Below are positions 1-11,821 of a stretch of DNA of 64,000 nucleotides, one piece after another. The translations under genes were made by a program, and so were the position numbers. Below the pieces are notes generated by a model, which was not told where the DNA came from, searched no databases, and was given only the letters and a program-made list of their open reading frames with translations. Each line of letters begins with the position of its first letter. The first letter of the stretch is position 1. Location of the stretch: assembly GCF_003171515.1 (NCBI RefSeq), contig NC_089399.1, positions 186,001 through 250,000 of the forward strand, given 5' to 3'. Origin of the DNA: Pyrenophora tritici-repentis. Taxonomy: Eukaryota; Ascomycota; Dothideomycetes; Pleosporales; Pleosporaceae.

Positions 1-1375
1 CACCAATCTGATTGCCAAACGTAGATAGAAGTTCTTGGCCAAACTGCACCTTATGTATTAGCGCCACGTGAACTATGTACATACGCTCAAGCAAGGTGAA
101 AACATTACGTAGCCTGCCCTTAACATCCAGCGACATTGCGTGCAATATGTGATTGCGACGCGGGGCAGATTCACAGGCGCAGTTTGTGTTGAGGTCATGG
201 TTGGATTTGTGGTGGATGGATGGATGGATGCTTGCCGAACGTGGGTGAGCATGGGGAGGAAAGGTGGGCGGCTTATCGATAGGCGTGTGGCGTCATTGGA
301 AGGTGCATTTCCACCATATTACGGGGACTTTGGTGATTTCGGTTTTTGCACGGGGATATCCCGTCTTGACAACGGTGGGCGCTGTATAATCATCGACCGT
401 TTTTTTTGTGTGGAAACCTTATTTGGCTAGGATGGAGTGGTTTAGTTGATGACACGTCCTTATGGCGGATAAGACACAGATCTTGAGTACGTTGCATGAT
501 GGGATACGGATTGCGCTACGGTACTCGACATCAGAGGAGCGAATAGAGCAGGTCTCATTAATGGCATCGCATCAGTATAGGGGCAGGTATTCTGAATTGG
601 CGCGTCTGAAGTGACGGGCGCGTGGAGTAGCGACGGGCGCATGTTTACTCTATGATGACTGATGCTACTAAGCCAAGGTCTACTCATGTAGCGATATGAC
701 AGAGCTGGAGCTAGTTTTTGATTCTTCAGACACACGAGCTATTGCTGAATGTAAGACACGAGCGAATGGACAAGCGTAGTCCAGAATGTAAGTCAATATG
801 TGCATAGGCAGGCGGTCTCGAAAATACGAGAAGCGGGACGCATGATCCTCTTACGAACATGCCACGGTTAATGTCCATGGTCTAGCTTGCGTCCAGACTG
901 CTATAGTCTCGGCAGTGGGGGACCTAAGATGCAGACGTCACGAGGAGTGAAGATTTGTAGATTCTGTCTGTCGCGTTCTCTGTTTACTTAGATGAGTACT
1001 CGATGGATGTGATCGTCGTTACCAGAGAACTATAGGTACAATTTGAACGGTTACGCGTCTGTCGATAGGATAGGAGTAGGAAACAAGATGGGTAGGTAGA
1101 TATGGAACCACAAATGCTGATCGCTAACTAGAGGGGAAATGCGGGTCACCGAAGGCCGTGCACACCAGGGTCCAGGTGCTGTAATTTGCGGAGATACTCC
1201 TAGATTTCAGAGAACAACTCTTGCGCCCAAACAACAACTCACTCTACGAGAAATTCTGGTGCCTCGATTCCTTCTCCGCCATCGCCTGATTTACCGTGTT
1301 GTGCGATATTGCTGCAATCCTCAACGATTGCATTGAAACCGAGTCCAGCCCCCAACTCCTTTACCGACCGCCATC
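1..1375. other. intergenic, upstream of ERG9
   Basis: I see no convincing gene here. Open frames are short and lack splice or family support. There is a short GGAT microsatellite near 212-230. The last few hundred bases are presumably the promoter and 5' leader of the squalene synthase gene; no specific operator could be identified. Confidence 0.5.
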
Positions 1376-3006
1376 ATGCCGAGCCCCATGAGCATTCTCT
1401 ACTACGCTGTTCACCCCAGTGAACTGCGCTCTATCATCCAATGGTATGTGACACAATCGATGCAGGGCTTTCGCATGCGTTTGGGGGTTTGCGCAAGTCA
1501 GGAATGCTGCTAACGCCGCCACAGGAAAGTATGGCACAACCCCGTACACGAGCGCAACGAGGCGAAAGAAAGCGAATCCCTGAAACGATGCTTTCACTTC
1601 CTCAACAAGACAAGCCGTAGTTTCGCCGCCGTCATCCTCGAATTGCACCCTGATCTTTTGGTGCCCGTCACACTATTTTACCTGGTACTGCGAGGTCTCG
1701 ATACCGTGGAGGATGACATGACCATACCTCTGGCGAAGAAGGAGCCTATTTTGCGCAACTTCCAGGATCTCCTAGAGCAGGATGGATGGAACTTTACCGA
1801 AAATGGCCCCAACGAGAAGGACAGGCAGCTTCTGGTCGAGTTCAATGTAGTGATTGAGGAGTTCAAGAAGATCAAGCCAGCCTACCAGGAGATCATCAAG
1901 GACATCACCAAGCGCATGGGTAACGGCATGGCCGACTACGCGAACAACGCTGAATTCAATGCTGGTGTAGACACCATCAAGGACTACGAACTCTACTGCC
2001 ATTACGTCGCAGGTCTCGTTGGCGAGGGTTGCACGCGCCTCTTTGTTGAGGCTGGGTTGGCGAACGCAGCGCTACTGAAGAAGCCCGAGCTCATGGAGTC
2101 CATGGGTCAGTTCCTCCAGCAGGTCAACATCACCCGTGACATCAAAGAGGACCTCGATGACGGACGGCGATTCTGGCCAAGAGAGATTTGGTCCAAGCAT
2201 GTCGACAAGTTTGAAGACCTGTTCAAGGAGGAGAACAAGCAAAAGGCACTCAACTGCAGCTCAGAGATGATTCTGACTGCGTTGACTCGGGCTGACGACT
2301 GCTTATATTATCTAGCTGGTCTCCGGGAGCAGAGCGTGTTCAACTTCTGTGCTATTCCGCAGACCATGGCGATTGCGACGCTGGAGACGTGCTTCCAGAA
2401 CTACGCCCTTTTCCAGAAGAACGTCAAGATTACCAAGGGCGAGGCGTGTCAGTTGATGGTAGAGTCGACACAGAACCTGCAGCTTGTCTGCGAGGTCTTC
2501 AGGCGATATGCTCGCAAGATCGCCAAGAAGAACAACCCACATGACCCCAATTTCCTGAAGATTAGCATCACATTGGGAAGAGTAAGTGACCACTGACCTC
2601 GTGAAGGATTCTTGCTAATGCTTTCTAGATTGAGCAATTCATCGAGTCGATATTCCCGTCGCACCAACCTCCAGTCGACAGGAAGTTGCCATCCAGCATA
2701 GAGGAGGCAATCAAGAAACAAAAGGAAGACAACGAAGCCAAATGGGACCTGATTTACATCATCGCGGCTGTTTTGGGAACCGTCCTCTTTATGACCTTCA
2801 TTATGGTATGTCCCAAACGTAAACTATTCCACAACTCTGCTAACTTGTTTCAGCTTGGTATCGCCTGGCTCGCTGGTGCTCGTTTCGACATTGCCTATTC
2901 TCAATTCAAGACTGAGTTTGGCAAGCTCATGAGCCTCGCAGGATTAGACAACGGCACGGCGCAAGTAACAGAGGTGCATGAGACTCTGGTCAAGAGTGAA
3001 CTATGA
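1376..3006 (+). CDS. ERG9: Squalene synthase (farnesyl-diphosphate farnesyltransferase)
   Basis: Condenses two farnesyl diphosphates to squalene through presqualene diphosphate, the first committed step of ergosterol synthesis, at the ER membrane. Exons 1376-1443, 1525-2581, 2629-2805 and 2854-3006 give 484 residues, close to the usual fungal length. The first aspartate-rich motif DTVEDD is at about residues 82-87, and the second (D-I-K-E-D-L-D-D, preceded by NITR) starts near residue 228. A C-terminal membrane anchor of about 26 residues begins near residue 416 and is split by the last intron, followed by a short polar tail. All three introns are GT-AG and 47-81 bp. The start at 1376 is chosen because it gives the family-typical N-terminus ([13 protein letters not shown]) before intron 1. 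Nothing looks broken. Identification is secure. Confidence 0.96.
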
Positions 3007-3726
3007 GCATACGTCTTTCTACACTGATGTCTATATGTATTATAGTGGGCGATAAATACGGCTATCTAGGGCAAGTGTGTATCTAGTCACTACTAATTTT
3101 AATTCCTGCTTCAAGGTGGAGGTGTGCTTGCAAGATCAGAGTGATGTCATAGCACGGATGTCAAATTCCAACGCTGCTCTTCTATAGCGGCCGTTGGGCC
3201 GAAGATGTGCTTATATTGATACACGCCTTGCTCGGCGACGAGGCCGCTACCTGGACAGCTCACCAAGGGCTTTTCTGGAGCGGTGGTGTGGACACATTTA
3301 CCATGAAAAGTAATAGAAACTTTACCTTTGATGCGACAAAAAACATGACATGAATGACAATGAGGGTTGCGGGCTTGGCGCTTTGCATGTTACACGACTG
3401 AAACTTTGGGGCCGCCATTTAGCGTGCCAAGGCCAAAAGGTTCACGCGAATTGCAACTGCATTGCATATTCTTCCAACAAACACGCCTGCCGCAAACAGC
3501 CACTTTGTCCTCGATCATTCCTCCGCAAATAGTAGTCTAGGCAGAAGACACTCGCGACTGCTTCCGTGAAATCGCCCGGTGCGATCGCGACGACCCCGCC
3601 AATTTCCCTCATCCCACCCACCACTAACCCTCTTAAATTCCCCACGACCACCGACTTTGGCCTTTGTCCTTTTGATAGCCTGCCCCACCTGCACTTAGTC
3701 CAACAAACCACACAAACCTCCTCACA
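3007..3726. other. intergenic ERG9 to eIF4E
   Basis: This is the 3' flank of ERG9 and the promoter and leader of the eIF4E gene. No supported ORF was found. Both neighbours are on the plus strand. Confidence 0.5.
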
Positions 3727-4595
3727 ATGGCCGAAGTAGCAGCTGCACCAAAGGGCGATCAGCAGGTTCCGCTGGACACGATTCCCATCTCGCCTACGGA
3801 GAACTCTGGCGAGAGCAAGGAGGAATCGACCAACAACACGTCATCTGAGGGCGAGATCCGTACCGTCTTCCATGACCCAGAGAACTTCAATGTCAAGCAC
3901 CCGCTCATGAACACATGGACGCTATGGTTCACCAAGCCTCCGAGTGGCAAGGTAAGTTACTGCTCCATGTGCATCGGCTTGTGTTTGCTAATAATTGCAG
4001 GGCGACAACTGGGCTGAGCTGCTGAAAGAGGTCATCTCGTTTGACTCAGTTGAAGAGTTCTGGGGCATCTACGTGAGTTGCCCTCGGCAGCAAGCGCAAC
4101 CGGTGAAGCTAACATTGCGTGCAGAACAATATTACCCCCACATCCGACCTCGCGCTCAAGTCTGACTACCATCTGTTTAAGAAGGGCGTACGGCCCGAGT
4201 GGGAAGACTCGCAGAACAAGCACGGCGGCAAGTGGGCTTTCCAGTTCAAGGACAAGAAGGCCATCAACATCGATGCGCTCTGGCTTCACGTCATGTTGGC
4301 CGCCATCGGCGAGAACCTCGAGGACGAGGATGACAACGAGGTCATGGGTGTTGTCGTCAACGTTAGGCGAGGCTTCTACCGTATCGGTCTCTGGACGCGC
4401 TCCGTCGGCCGCGCCATCTCGGGCGAGGGAGGCAAGGGCAGGACTCAGGAGCAGGGCAAGGAGGTTCTGCTGAAGATCGGTAGGCGATTCAAGCAGGCGC
4501 TTCAGCTCAAGGACAACGACTCGGTTGAGTTCTCTGGTCATACCGATGCCGCTCATGCTGGCAGTACCCGCGCAAAGGCCAAGTTCAGCGTCTAA
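3727..4595 (+). CDS. eIF4E: Translation initiation factor eIF4E (mRNA cap-binding protein)
   Basis: Binds the 7-methylguanosine cap and, with eIF4G, recruits the 40S subunit. Exons 3727-3951, 4001-4072 and 4125-4595 give 255 residues; introns are 49 and 52 bp. The N-terminal ~50 residues are a polar, low-complexity extension. The fold starts at HPLMNTWTLWF. The conserved tryptophans are visible, including the cap-stacking ones in the segments FWGIYNNI and RPEWED. The phosphate-contacting basic stretch (VNVRRGFYRIGLW) and the late tryptophan of IGLWTRS are present. The C-terminus ends SGHTDAAHAGSTRAKAKFSV, a normal eIF4E end. Intact and in conserved housekeeping context. Identification is secure. 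Confidence 0.95.
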
Positions 4596-5156
4596 GGATG
4601 CTGCGACAGACTCAAGCATGCAACAGTGTTTAGCGCTTGCGATACCTCCGCCGTCCTCGGACATACGGCGCAGTCACGTCTGGACTGCATTTCCTCGATT
4701 TATTCCCTGTTTGGTCTAAAAGTATCTCACTTAACGGTTAATGATACGGACTGGGTTTCTAGCATGGCGTCTGCATGGGCGGCGAAGGGTGATATCGGTT
4801 TCTATACATAGGCCGTTCAGTCGTGGTGGGTATACCTCGAACAGGTGGGGGGCTTTGAGCTTGAATAAACAGGCTCTTATATCGAACATATCTACGAATG
4901 AAAGCATATGCATGCGCCACATTTTTGCTTGGGACAAACCCCTACATGCGCCAGAAATTAGCTACAACGTCGAATGTACCCTGTTCACTGGGCTGAGCAA
5001 AAGACATTTCTTCGGAGCATTAGCGTGGTGACGTCGGCTGTGGCGGTGCAGCGATTTTCACGCGGGCGGCTGCGTGCTCTTGACCTGCCGCGCGCCCAAA
5101 CACCAAAACCTCGACGTTGACCCACGACTCACCCTAGATTACCTCTACACGCAATC
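4596..5156. other. intergenic eIF4E to J-protein gene
   Basis: No supported gene. It contains the eIF4E 3' region and the promoter of the J-protein. A GTGACGTC element near 5028 resembles half of a CRE/ATF site; its function is unproven. Confidence 0.4.
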
Positions 5157-6985
5157 ATGGTTGTAGAAACCGCCTACTACGACGCCCTCGGCGTACCGCC
5201 CACTGCATCAGAGCTGGAAATTAAGAAGGCATACCGCAAGCTCGCCATCAAACTCCACCCAGGTACAGCGCATAACGTCTGTCTGGCTAAAGTCAAACTA
5301 ACGCAAACTTAGATAAGAACCCCGGCGACGAGACGGCGCATGCAAAGTTCCAACAGGTACGATTATTCTGTGCGAGCCGAGCTTGTGTCGAGCCTGGTGG
5401 CTGTTGTAAGAGGACTGCGGGGCTCACAGTAATATGACAGATCGGCGAGGCATACCAAATACTCAGCGATGAACAGCTGCGAGCAGCATACGACAAATAT
5501 GGCAAGGAAGGCGCTATGCCCAGCAGTGGATTCGGTATGGACATGTATGAAAGTATTCTAATCGCACGACGCTGACGAGTCACAGAGGATCCGTCCGAAT
5601 TCTTCACCATGATTTTTGGCGGAGAGGCGTTTGTAGACTGGTACGACACCGCAACCACGCATAGTTCGGAACGAGGGAAGCTGACGTCTATAGGATCGGA
5701 GAGATTTCATTAATGAAGGATCTCACCAAGACTATGGAGATTTCCCAGCGGGAGATGGAAGAAGAAGCTGCTGCACAAGCCGAAGCAGAAAAGGCCGAGG
5801 CTTCCAAAGCCCCGGCGACCGGCGCGACCGAAGCTACTCCTCCAACTGGCGCAGCAGACACAACAGCTCCAAGTGCCGCTGCTAAGGCAAAGGAGGCCGA
5901 AGCAGCCGCTGAGCGCGCGGGAGCGCATGCAGCAGATGCGCCCCCAGCATATACCGAGCCACCACCTGCGTACGCAACGAACGCTGCTGAGGCGTCTACG
6001 TCCCCCAGAGCGACTTCGCCCCCGTCCCGGACAAGCACACCGCAGTCTCAAGGTATACCGATCCGCATGGCTATTATGGATAAGTCCGAGGAAGATGCAC
6101 GTATGGAGGCACAAGGTATGACCGACGCAGAGAAGGAACTACGTGAGAAACAGAAGAAGAAGGCCGGCCTCACCAAGGAGCAACGAGAAGAGCTCGCGGC
6201 ATATGAAATGGAGCGCAAGAAGATTCGTGATGAGCGTATCGCAACCCTCTCCAAGAAGCTCGTCGATCGTATCTCAGTATGGACGGAGACCGACAAAGCT
6301 ACTGATGTTACCGCTGCCTTCAAGGAGAAGATTCACCTCGAGATTGAGAACCTCAAGATGGAGTCTTTCGGCCTCGAAATCCTCCATGCTATTGGTACAA
6401 CATACGTTATGAAAGCATCGTCATTCCTCAAATCGCAAAAGTTCCTCGGCATTTCAGGCTTCTTCTCTCGCATCAAAGATAAGGGTACGCTCGTCAAAGA
6501 CACTTGGTCCACCATGTCTGCTGCGATAGACGCACAGCTCACCATGGAAGAGATGGCAAAACTAGAAGAGCAGGGTGGAGATGCATGGACAGACGAGAAG
6601 AAGGCCGAGTATGAGAAGAGGGTCACAGGCAAAATTCTCGCCGCCGCATGGAGAGGCAGCAAGTTTGAGATTCAGAGCGTGTTGCGAGATGTGTGTGACG
6701 CCGTTCTCAACGATAAGAAGATCAAACTCGAGAAGAGAGTGGAGAGGGCGCATGCGCTCATGATTATCGGCGAGATGTTCCAAAAGGTAAGCTCATCACC
6801 TTGATCTCAGATTGGACGGATGCTAACAAAACCCACAGGCTGAGCGCGACCCGGAAGAAGAAGGAGACTTTATGGCGTTCGAGCAGCTCATGGCCGAAGC
6901 CGCGGCCAAAAAGGACGCAAAGCACGACAAGCACCACCACGACAAGAAGGAAAAGGAAAAGGACAAGAAGAAAGAAAAGGCATGA
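5157..6985 (+). CDS. J-domain co-chaperone, CAJ1/DJP1-like with DnaJ-X domain
   Basis: A co-chaperone expected to stimulate an Hsp70 ATPase. Exons 5157-5262, 5313-5356, 5441-5534, 5586-5640, 5694-6786 and 6839-6985 give 512 residues. The J domain occupies roughly residues 6-75 and carries the HPD motif, with the first intron cutting between Pro and Asp (GT at 5263). The residues around it ([31 protein letters not shown]) are canonical. An Ala/Pro/Glu/Ser-rich linker of about 100 residues follows, with PPAY repeats. The long alpha-helical region from about residue 225 matches the DnaJ-X family of yeast Caj1 and Djp1 (peroxisomal import and related roles). The C-terminus is a Lys/His/Asp-rich charged tail. 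There is no Cys-rich zinc domain, so this is not a type I DnaJ. Choice between CAJ1 and DJP1 orthology is not possible here. Confidence 0.9.
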
Positions 6986-7927
6986 GATTAGAACATCCCC
7001 CTGCCTTTTGCTTTCGAATTCTCCTCCTCTCTCCTCTCCTTTCTTTTCGTGATATCCATAGATTCTTTTATCCCCCCGTTGAGTTTGGAGCAAGTTTTTG
7101 GTGAAAATGCGTGAACGCGCTGATCTTTTCGTGATGATGGGGTGTAAGTATGTTCCGAGGGCGCTGGTGAAATGTAGATGGGCGGCTTGAAAATAAATGG
7201 TGGTGTTTCGGGACAGTCAGACAGACAGACAGGACTAGGTATGAATGTAAAAATCGATGATCGCGCAAAGGCAATGCTACAATTTTAGACATGGACAGAA
7301 GATTTTTTCTTGACTACTTGACTAAACTTTTCCTTCACCGCTGTGACGTCACGTTTTACTGCCCGCCTAAACTTTATCGATTAGGGTAGTGGTAGCATAG
7401 CTTGCTCCACGAGATGTCTCCACGATGCCCACAAACATGCGTAACACTACCTCCACCACTTCTTCAGTCTAGAATCTAAGACACGGGAAGTTTTTTAGAT
7501 ATTAATGAAGTTTGCATTGTGTGAACACGTGTGAACGTCATCTCCCCTCGGCTTCCAGAACCTTCGGTCCGACAGCACGCGGCTTCTAGACACAACACGA
7601 GGCCACGATACCAACACTTCGATACGAACCTGCCCAGGTGTGCTGCCCAGTGTGCTGCCTGATCTGACCTGACTGTGACGGTGACGTTGAACAAAACCAA
7701 ATAAAGCTATTTTTAGTTGTTAGCCCTTGTGCTTGGAAATACCGTGGCGGTGGTACTTGGGACTTGGAATCGTGATAAGCGCAAAATATCTTGCGTTTCG
7801 TACGCCTACGTCTGCGTTGTCTTGTTTTGAGCGACTGCGCGCAAGCTGTGAAGCTGTGAAGTTTAGTCGCGATATTGAGTTGTACAGTACATTGAGTAAC
7901 CCTAGCTAAAAATTGATGAGGGTGAGG

Positions 7928-7964
<37 letters not shown>

Positions 7965-8526
7965 CGTGTGACCCCACTCTACACGTCCGGACATCCGCTT
8001 ATGACGTCGCTCGACCGCGACACTCGGGAAAGAAAAAGAGTGTTATAGCACTAGTTCACTCTACATATTAATAGCGTTTTGGGAGGTGTGTCCCACCCGT
8101 CACGTCCCAACAGAGACAAGGCGGGAAGAGAAGCATCTAGATCTGGACCTTAGGGGATCAGATGTGACATGTGCCTGAAGGGGTGGTGTTACGCGTGGCC
8201 TAACCACCGTGCGTGGGGTTACCTCGGAGGGGAGCGAGCGAGCGGAGGGGAAGGGATTGCAACCTGCGGCTCTGCGGCTCTTTCTTCAATTTCTATCGCT
8301 TTGAGACTTTTTTCTTGGTTTGTTTGTTGGTGGTTTCTGGACACACTCGTTTGTTGAACAAGATTGACGAACGCTATCTCTTTTACCAAGTCAACGTAAA
8401 CGACTGGGGACTTTTTTTACTAGAGTCTACTTATTATTGCTACACTCGCTTTACCTACCTGCGTGATAACTACCAGCGGTAATACTTGCGTGAGGAACTT
8501 ACGTGCGACGGAGTGTTATTTCCAAC
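6986..8526. other. 1.5-kb intergenic region with (GT)n repeat
   Basis: No supported gene. It contains a perfect CRE-like palindrome TGACGTCA at about 7343-7350, a GT microsatellite (listed separately) and the leader of the downstream OSCA/CSC1 gene. Short open frames at 7727-7909 and 8169-8482 have no coding character. Confidence 0.4.
7931..7963. repeat. (GT)n microsatellite
   Basis: About sixteen uninterrupted GT units, seen directly in the sequence. It lies in intergenic DNA about 560 bp before the OSCA/CSC1 gene. Confidence 0.95.
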
Positions 8527-11500
8527 ATGGACACCACCGCGCGGCAGCTGCAGCGGCGAGATCAAAGCGGTATTGATAAGTTTTTGGATTTGATAGCGGA
8601 TCCGTTTCAAGCTGAGGTATGCTCCAGTTCTCTAACTTGGCAAAAACTATACTAACCAAACATGTACGAAAACAGGTCCAAGAAACGTCAATCTACGCCG
8701 CCATCATCTATTCCTTCGTCATCTCCGGCCTCCTAGTCATCGTATTCTGCTTCCTCCGACCGCGCATCTCACGAGTCTATGCGCCGCGCGCCAAACATGC
8801 TGACGAGAGACACCGGCCGCGGCCGCTGGACAACAAGCCGTTTGCGTGGGTGAGCGCGGTAAAGGATGTCAAGGAGCAGGATCTTGTGGATACAATTGGG
8901 CTGGACGCGGTGGTATTCCTACGATTTATGCGCATGACGCGGAATATCTTCCTTGTGCTCATGGCCGTGGGCTGCCTGATCTTGATACCCGTGACTGTGG
9001 CTGGAGGCGCGAGTTTCTACGACCAGTGGAGTAATATCCCCACGTTGATGAAGTTTACGCCGCAGTATATTTTCGGGCGCAAGTTTTGGTGGTATGTACT
9101 GTTTGCGTATGTGGTGCAGGGGACGGTGTGTTTCTTTTTGTGGAGGAATTATTTGGCGGTTGTGAAGTTGAGGAGGGCGTACTTTGATACAGAGGAGTAT
9201 AAGAAAAGTTTGCATTCGAGGACTTTGTTGGTACGTTTATGTTTGAAAGGGGTTTTTCTATGGAGATGTAGCTAATGTGTTACAGCTCACTCATGTTCCT
9301 CTTTCGTCGCGAACCGATGCTGGGTTGGTGGAACTCGTCGAAAAAGCGTTGCCGACTGAGAGCATTCCTCGAACAGTTATTGGTCGCAATGTTAAGGACT
9401 TGCCAAAATTGATCGAAGCGCATGACGAAGCGGTCCGCGAGCTCGAAAGGCACTTGGCCAAATACCTACGCAATCCGAATCGTTTACCTCTGAAGCGACC
9501 TACGTGCAAGGTGGCTAAGGAAGATGAGAAGATCTATGGCAAGGGAAAACAGGACGCCATCGATTATCTCACAAAACGAATTGCAAGATTGGAAGTCAGC
9601 ATCAAGGAAGTGCGGGAAAGCGTGGATATGCGCAACCCAATGCCTTACGGGTTTGCATCTTACGACCATATCGAAGACGCCCATGCATGTGCATATGCGA
9701 GTAGGAAAAAGGGTCCCGCTGGGTGCGACGTATACCTAGCACCCAGACCACACGATCTGCTGTGGCAAAATCTGGCGATGACGAGGAACACCCGAAGAAT
9801 CCGCGCCTTTTGGGATGGGTTGTGGATCGTACTGCTTACCGTTGCGTTTGTCGTACCCAACATGCTCACGTCAGTATTCCTATCCGACTTTTCCCATCTG
9901 GGACTTGTATGGCCAGCTTTCCAGACGAATCTAGCGGCGCATCCAACAGGATGGGCCATTGCACAGGGTATCCTAGCCCCGTTGGTACAGACGCTCATGT
10001 ACATGGGTATTCCTGTTGTCTTCAGAAGGCTCTTCACCCACTCTGGTGACATCTCCAAGACGTCAAGAGAGCGACATGTGACAGCACGGCTCTACTCCTT
10101 CTTCGTCTTCAACAATCTTGTCGTCTTCTCCGTCTTTGGGTCGGCATGGCGCTTTATCGCCGGTGTCATCGCAGCACACGATCGCGGTGTGTGGGAAGCC
10201 ATGCGCGACGGTCACTTGTTCACCAAAGTCATGGTCGGCCTGTGTAATGTGTCAACTTTCTGGCTCACTTGGCAGATGCAGCGAAATCTAGGCGCTGCCA
10301 TCGATCTCTCACAAGCCTGGGCTCTGTCTTGGAGCTGGTTTCAGCGCAAATTCTTCTCACCAACACCAAGAGAGCTTATCGAGCTCTCCGCCCCGCAGCC
10401 GTTCCCCTATGCGGACTATTACAACAACTACCTGTTCGTGGCCACGGTAGGCATTTGCATGGGCACCCTACAGCCGATCATCTTCCCTGTAACAGCCTTG
10501 TACCTGGCCATGGATTGCGTGTTCAAGAAGTACCTGCTCCAGTACGTGTTCGTTACCAAGACCGAGTCCGGGGGCCGCTTCTGGCGTATGGCTGCGAACC
10601 GATTGCTCTTCGCGGTCTTTTTCGGCAACGCAGTCATTGCGCTGATCGTCGGGGCACAGGGTGTTGGAATGATTGACTTCAACGTAGCCCAGGCGAGTGC
10701 TTGGAACATGCTCTTTGCCATGATACCGCTTCCATTCCTGCTCTTCGGCTTCAAGTGGTACTGCAAAACGGCTTTTGACGATAAATTGGTCTACTACTCC
10801 ACAGTCCCCTTTTCAGATGTCGAAGGCGGGCAGGAGTCTTCTGAGCAGCGGCTTCCCAAGCAGAAGAAGAGTAGCAAAGTATCGTCTCGATATGGCCATC
10901 CTGCGCTGTATAAGAAACTTTTGACACCAATGGTACACGCAAAGTCGCAACATCTACTTGAAGAGATTTATGCTCACCGCCCGGGCAATGAGGACAACAG
11001 CCATAATATTTTCGACCAACCGGGCCGCCATTCAACAGATCGCGCCATGCCCTCAACACCCGGCTACGACCGTTTTGGCGACTTTGTCACGACCGAGTAT
11101 GACGCCCATGGTGAAGAAGGCGCAAAGCAAAATCCCAACTCCGCAGGTCTACCGCGCATGGAACTGGTCACAGAATCCGAGCTCGACTTTTCCAACTTCA
11201 AAAAGCGCGCAGAGTTCCGCGAGCAGTTTGGCGGCGAAGGCGAGTTGTATGGGCGGGCTGATGACTTTTCCTCCCGTCCGGGCACGCCATCCACATTCAC
11301 TACCCTGACCGAAATGGGCCCGTATGGGCACGCGCGTGTTCCGTCGTCGTCCAGGGCATCGAGCCGCACACATCTTGGTACCAAGGAAGAGGAGGGGTTG
11401 GAGCTGGAGCAGCTGGACGAACAAGGGACCTCGTATGCCAGAGGCTATCGACGGCCGGATGACGGCTTCGACGAGACGGGTATCGACGTGGTAGATCCGG

Positions 11501-11643
11501 CGACGCCGTTGACTGGTGACGTGCTTTTGCGCAGCAGCGAGGATGGTTGGCAGCGTTTAGTCGGCCACGTGGATGCCGATGCTGATGGTCGAGGTGCGGG
11601 GTATAGTAATGTTGCTGATACGGATGCTTTCAGAGGGAAGTAG
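8527..11643 (+). CDS. OSCA/CSC1-family (DUF221) membrane protein, RSN1/PHM7-like
   Basis: Members of this family are calcium-permeable, osmo- or mechanosensitive channels or related scramblase-like proteins of the plasma membrane. Exons 8527-8616, 8676-9230 and 9286-11643 give 1000 residues. The layout is that of the family. An N-terminal helix group comes first (segments near IYSFVISGLLVIVFCFL and NIFLVLMAVGCLILIPV). A cytosolic domain follows, from about residue 205, with the family phrase TVIGRNVKDLPKLI. The main multi-helix core starts near AFWDGLWIVLLTVAFVVP. The C-terminal ~270 residues after the last helix are hydrophilic, Ser/Gly/Glu-rich and probably cytosolic. Start 8527 is the first ATG and leads into exon 1 with a clean GTATGC donor. 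Yeast RSN1, PHM7 and CSC1 are all plausible relatives; I cannot say which is the orthologue. Confidence 0.9.
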
Positions 11644-11730
11644 TCGGTACGAAAGATGCCGCTACTCCGCATAAGATCAGGCGGTTTTGAACCATCCCAA
11701 TGAGAAAATAGCAAAAAAACCGAACAACTA

Positions 11731-11789
11731 ACGTACCTCACGGGCGAGTGGGCCACACGGGCGAGTGGGCCACTCCGCTAAGACCCCAC
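11731..11789 (+). repeat. 5' terminal inverted repeat of Fot1-like element
   Basis: Begins ACGTACCTCACGGGCGAG and contains the 15-mer GGGCGAGTGGGCCAC twice in direct orientation, 18 bases apart. The paired copies could be transposase-binding sites; that role is inferred. Confidence 0.9.
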
Positions 11790-11821
11790 CAAAACATACT
11801 GTTACCTACAGTACTTTCACA

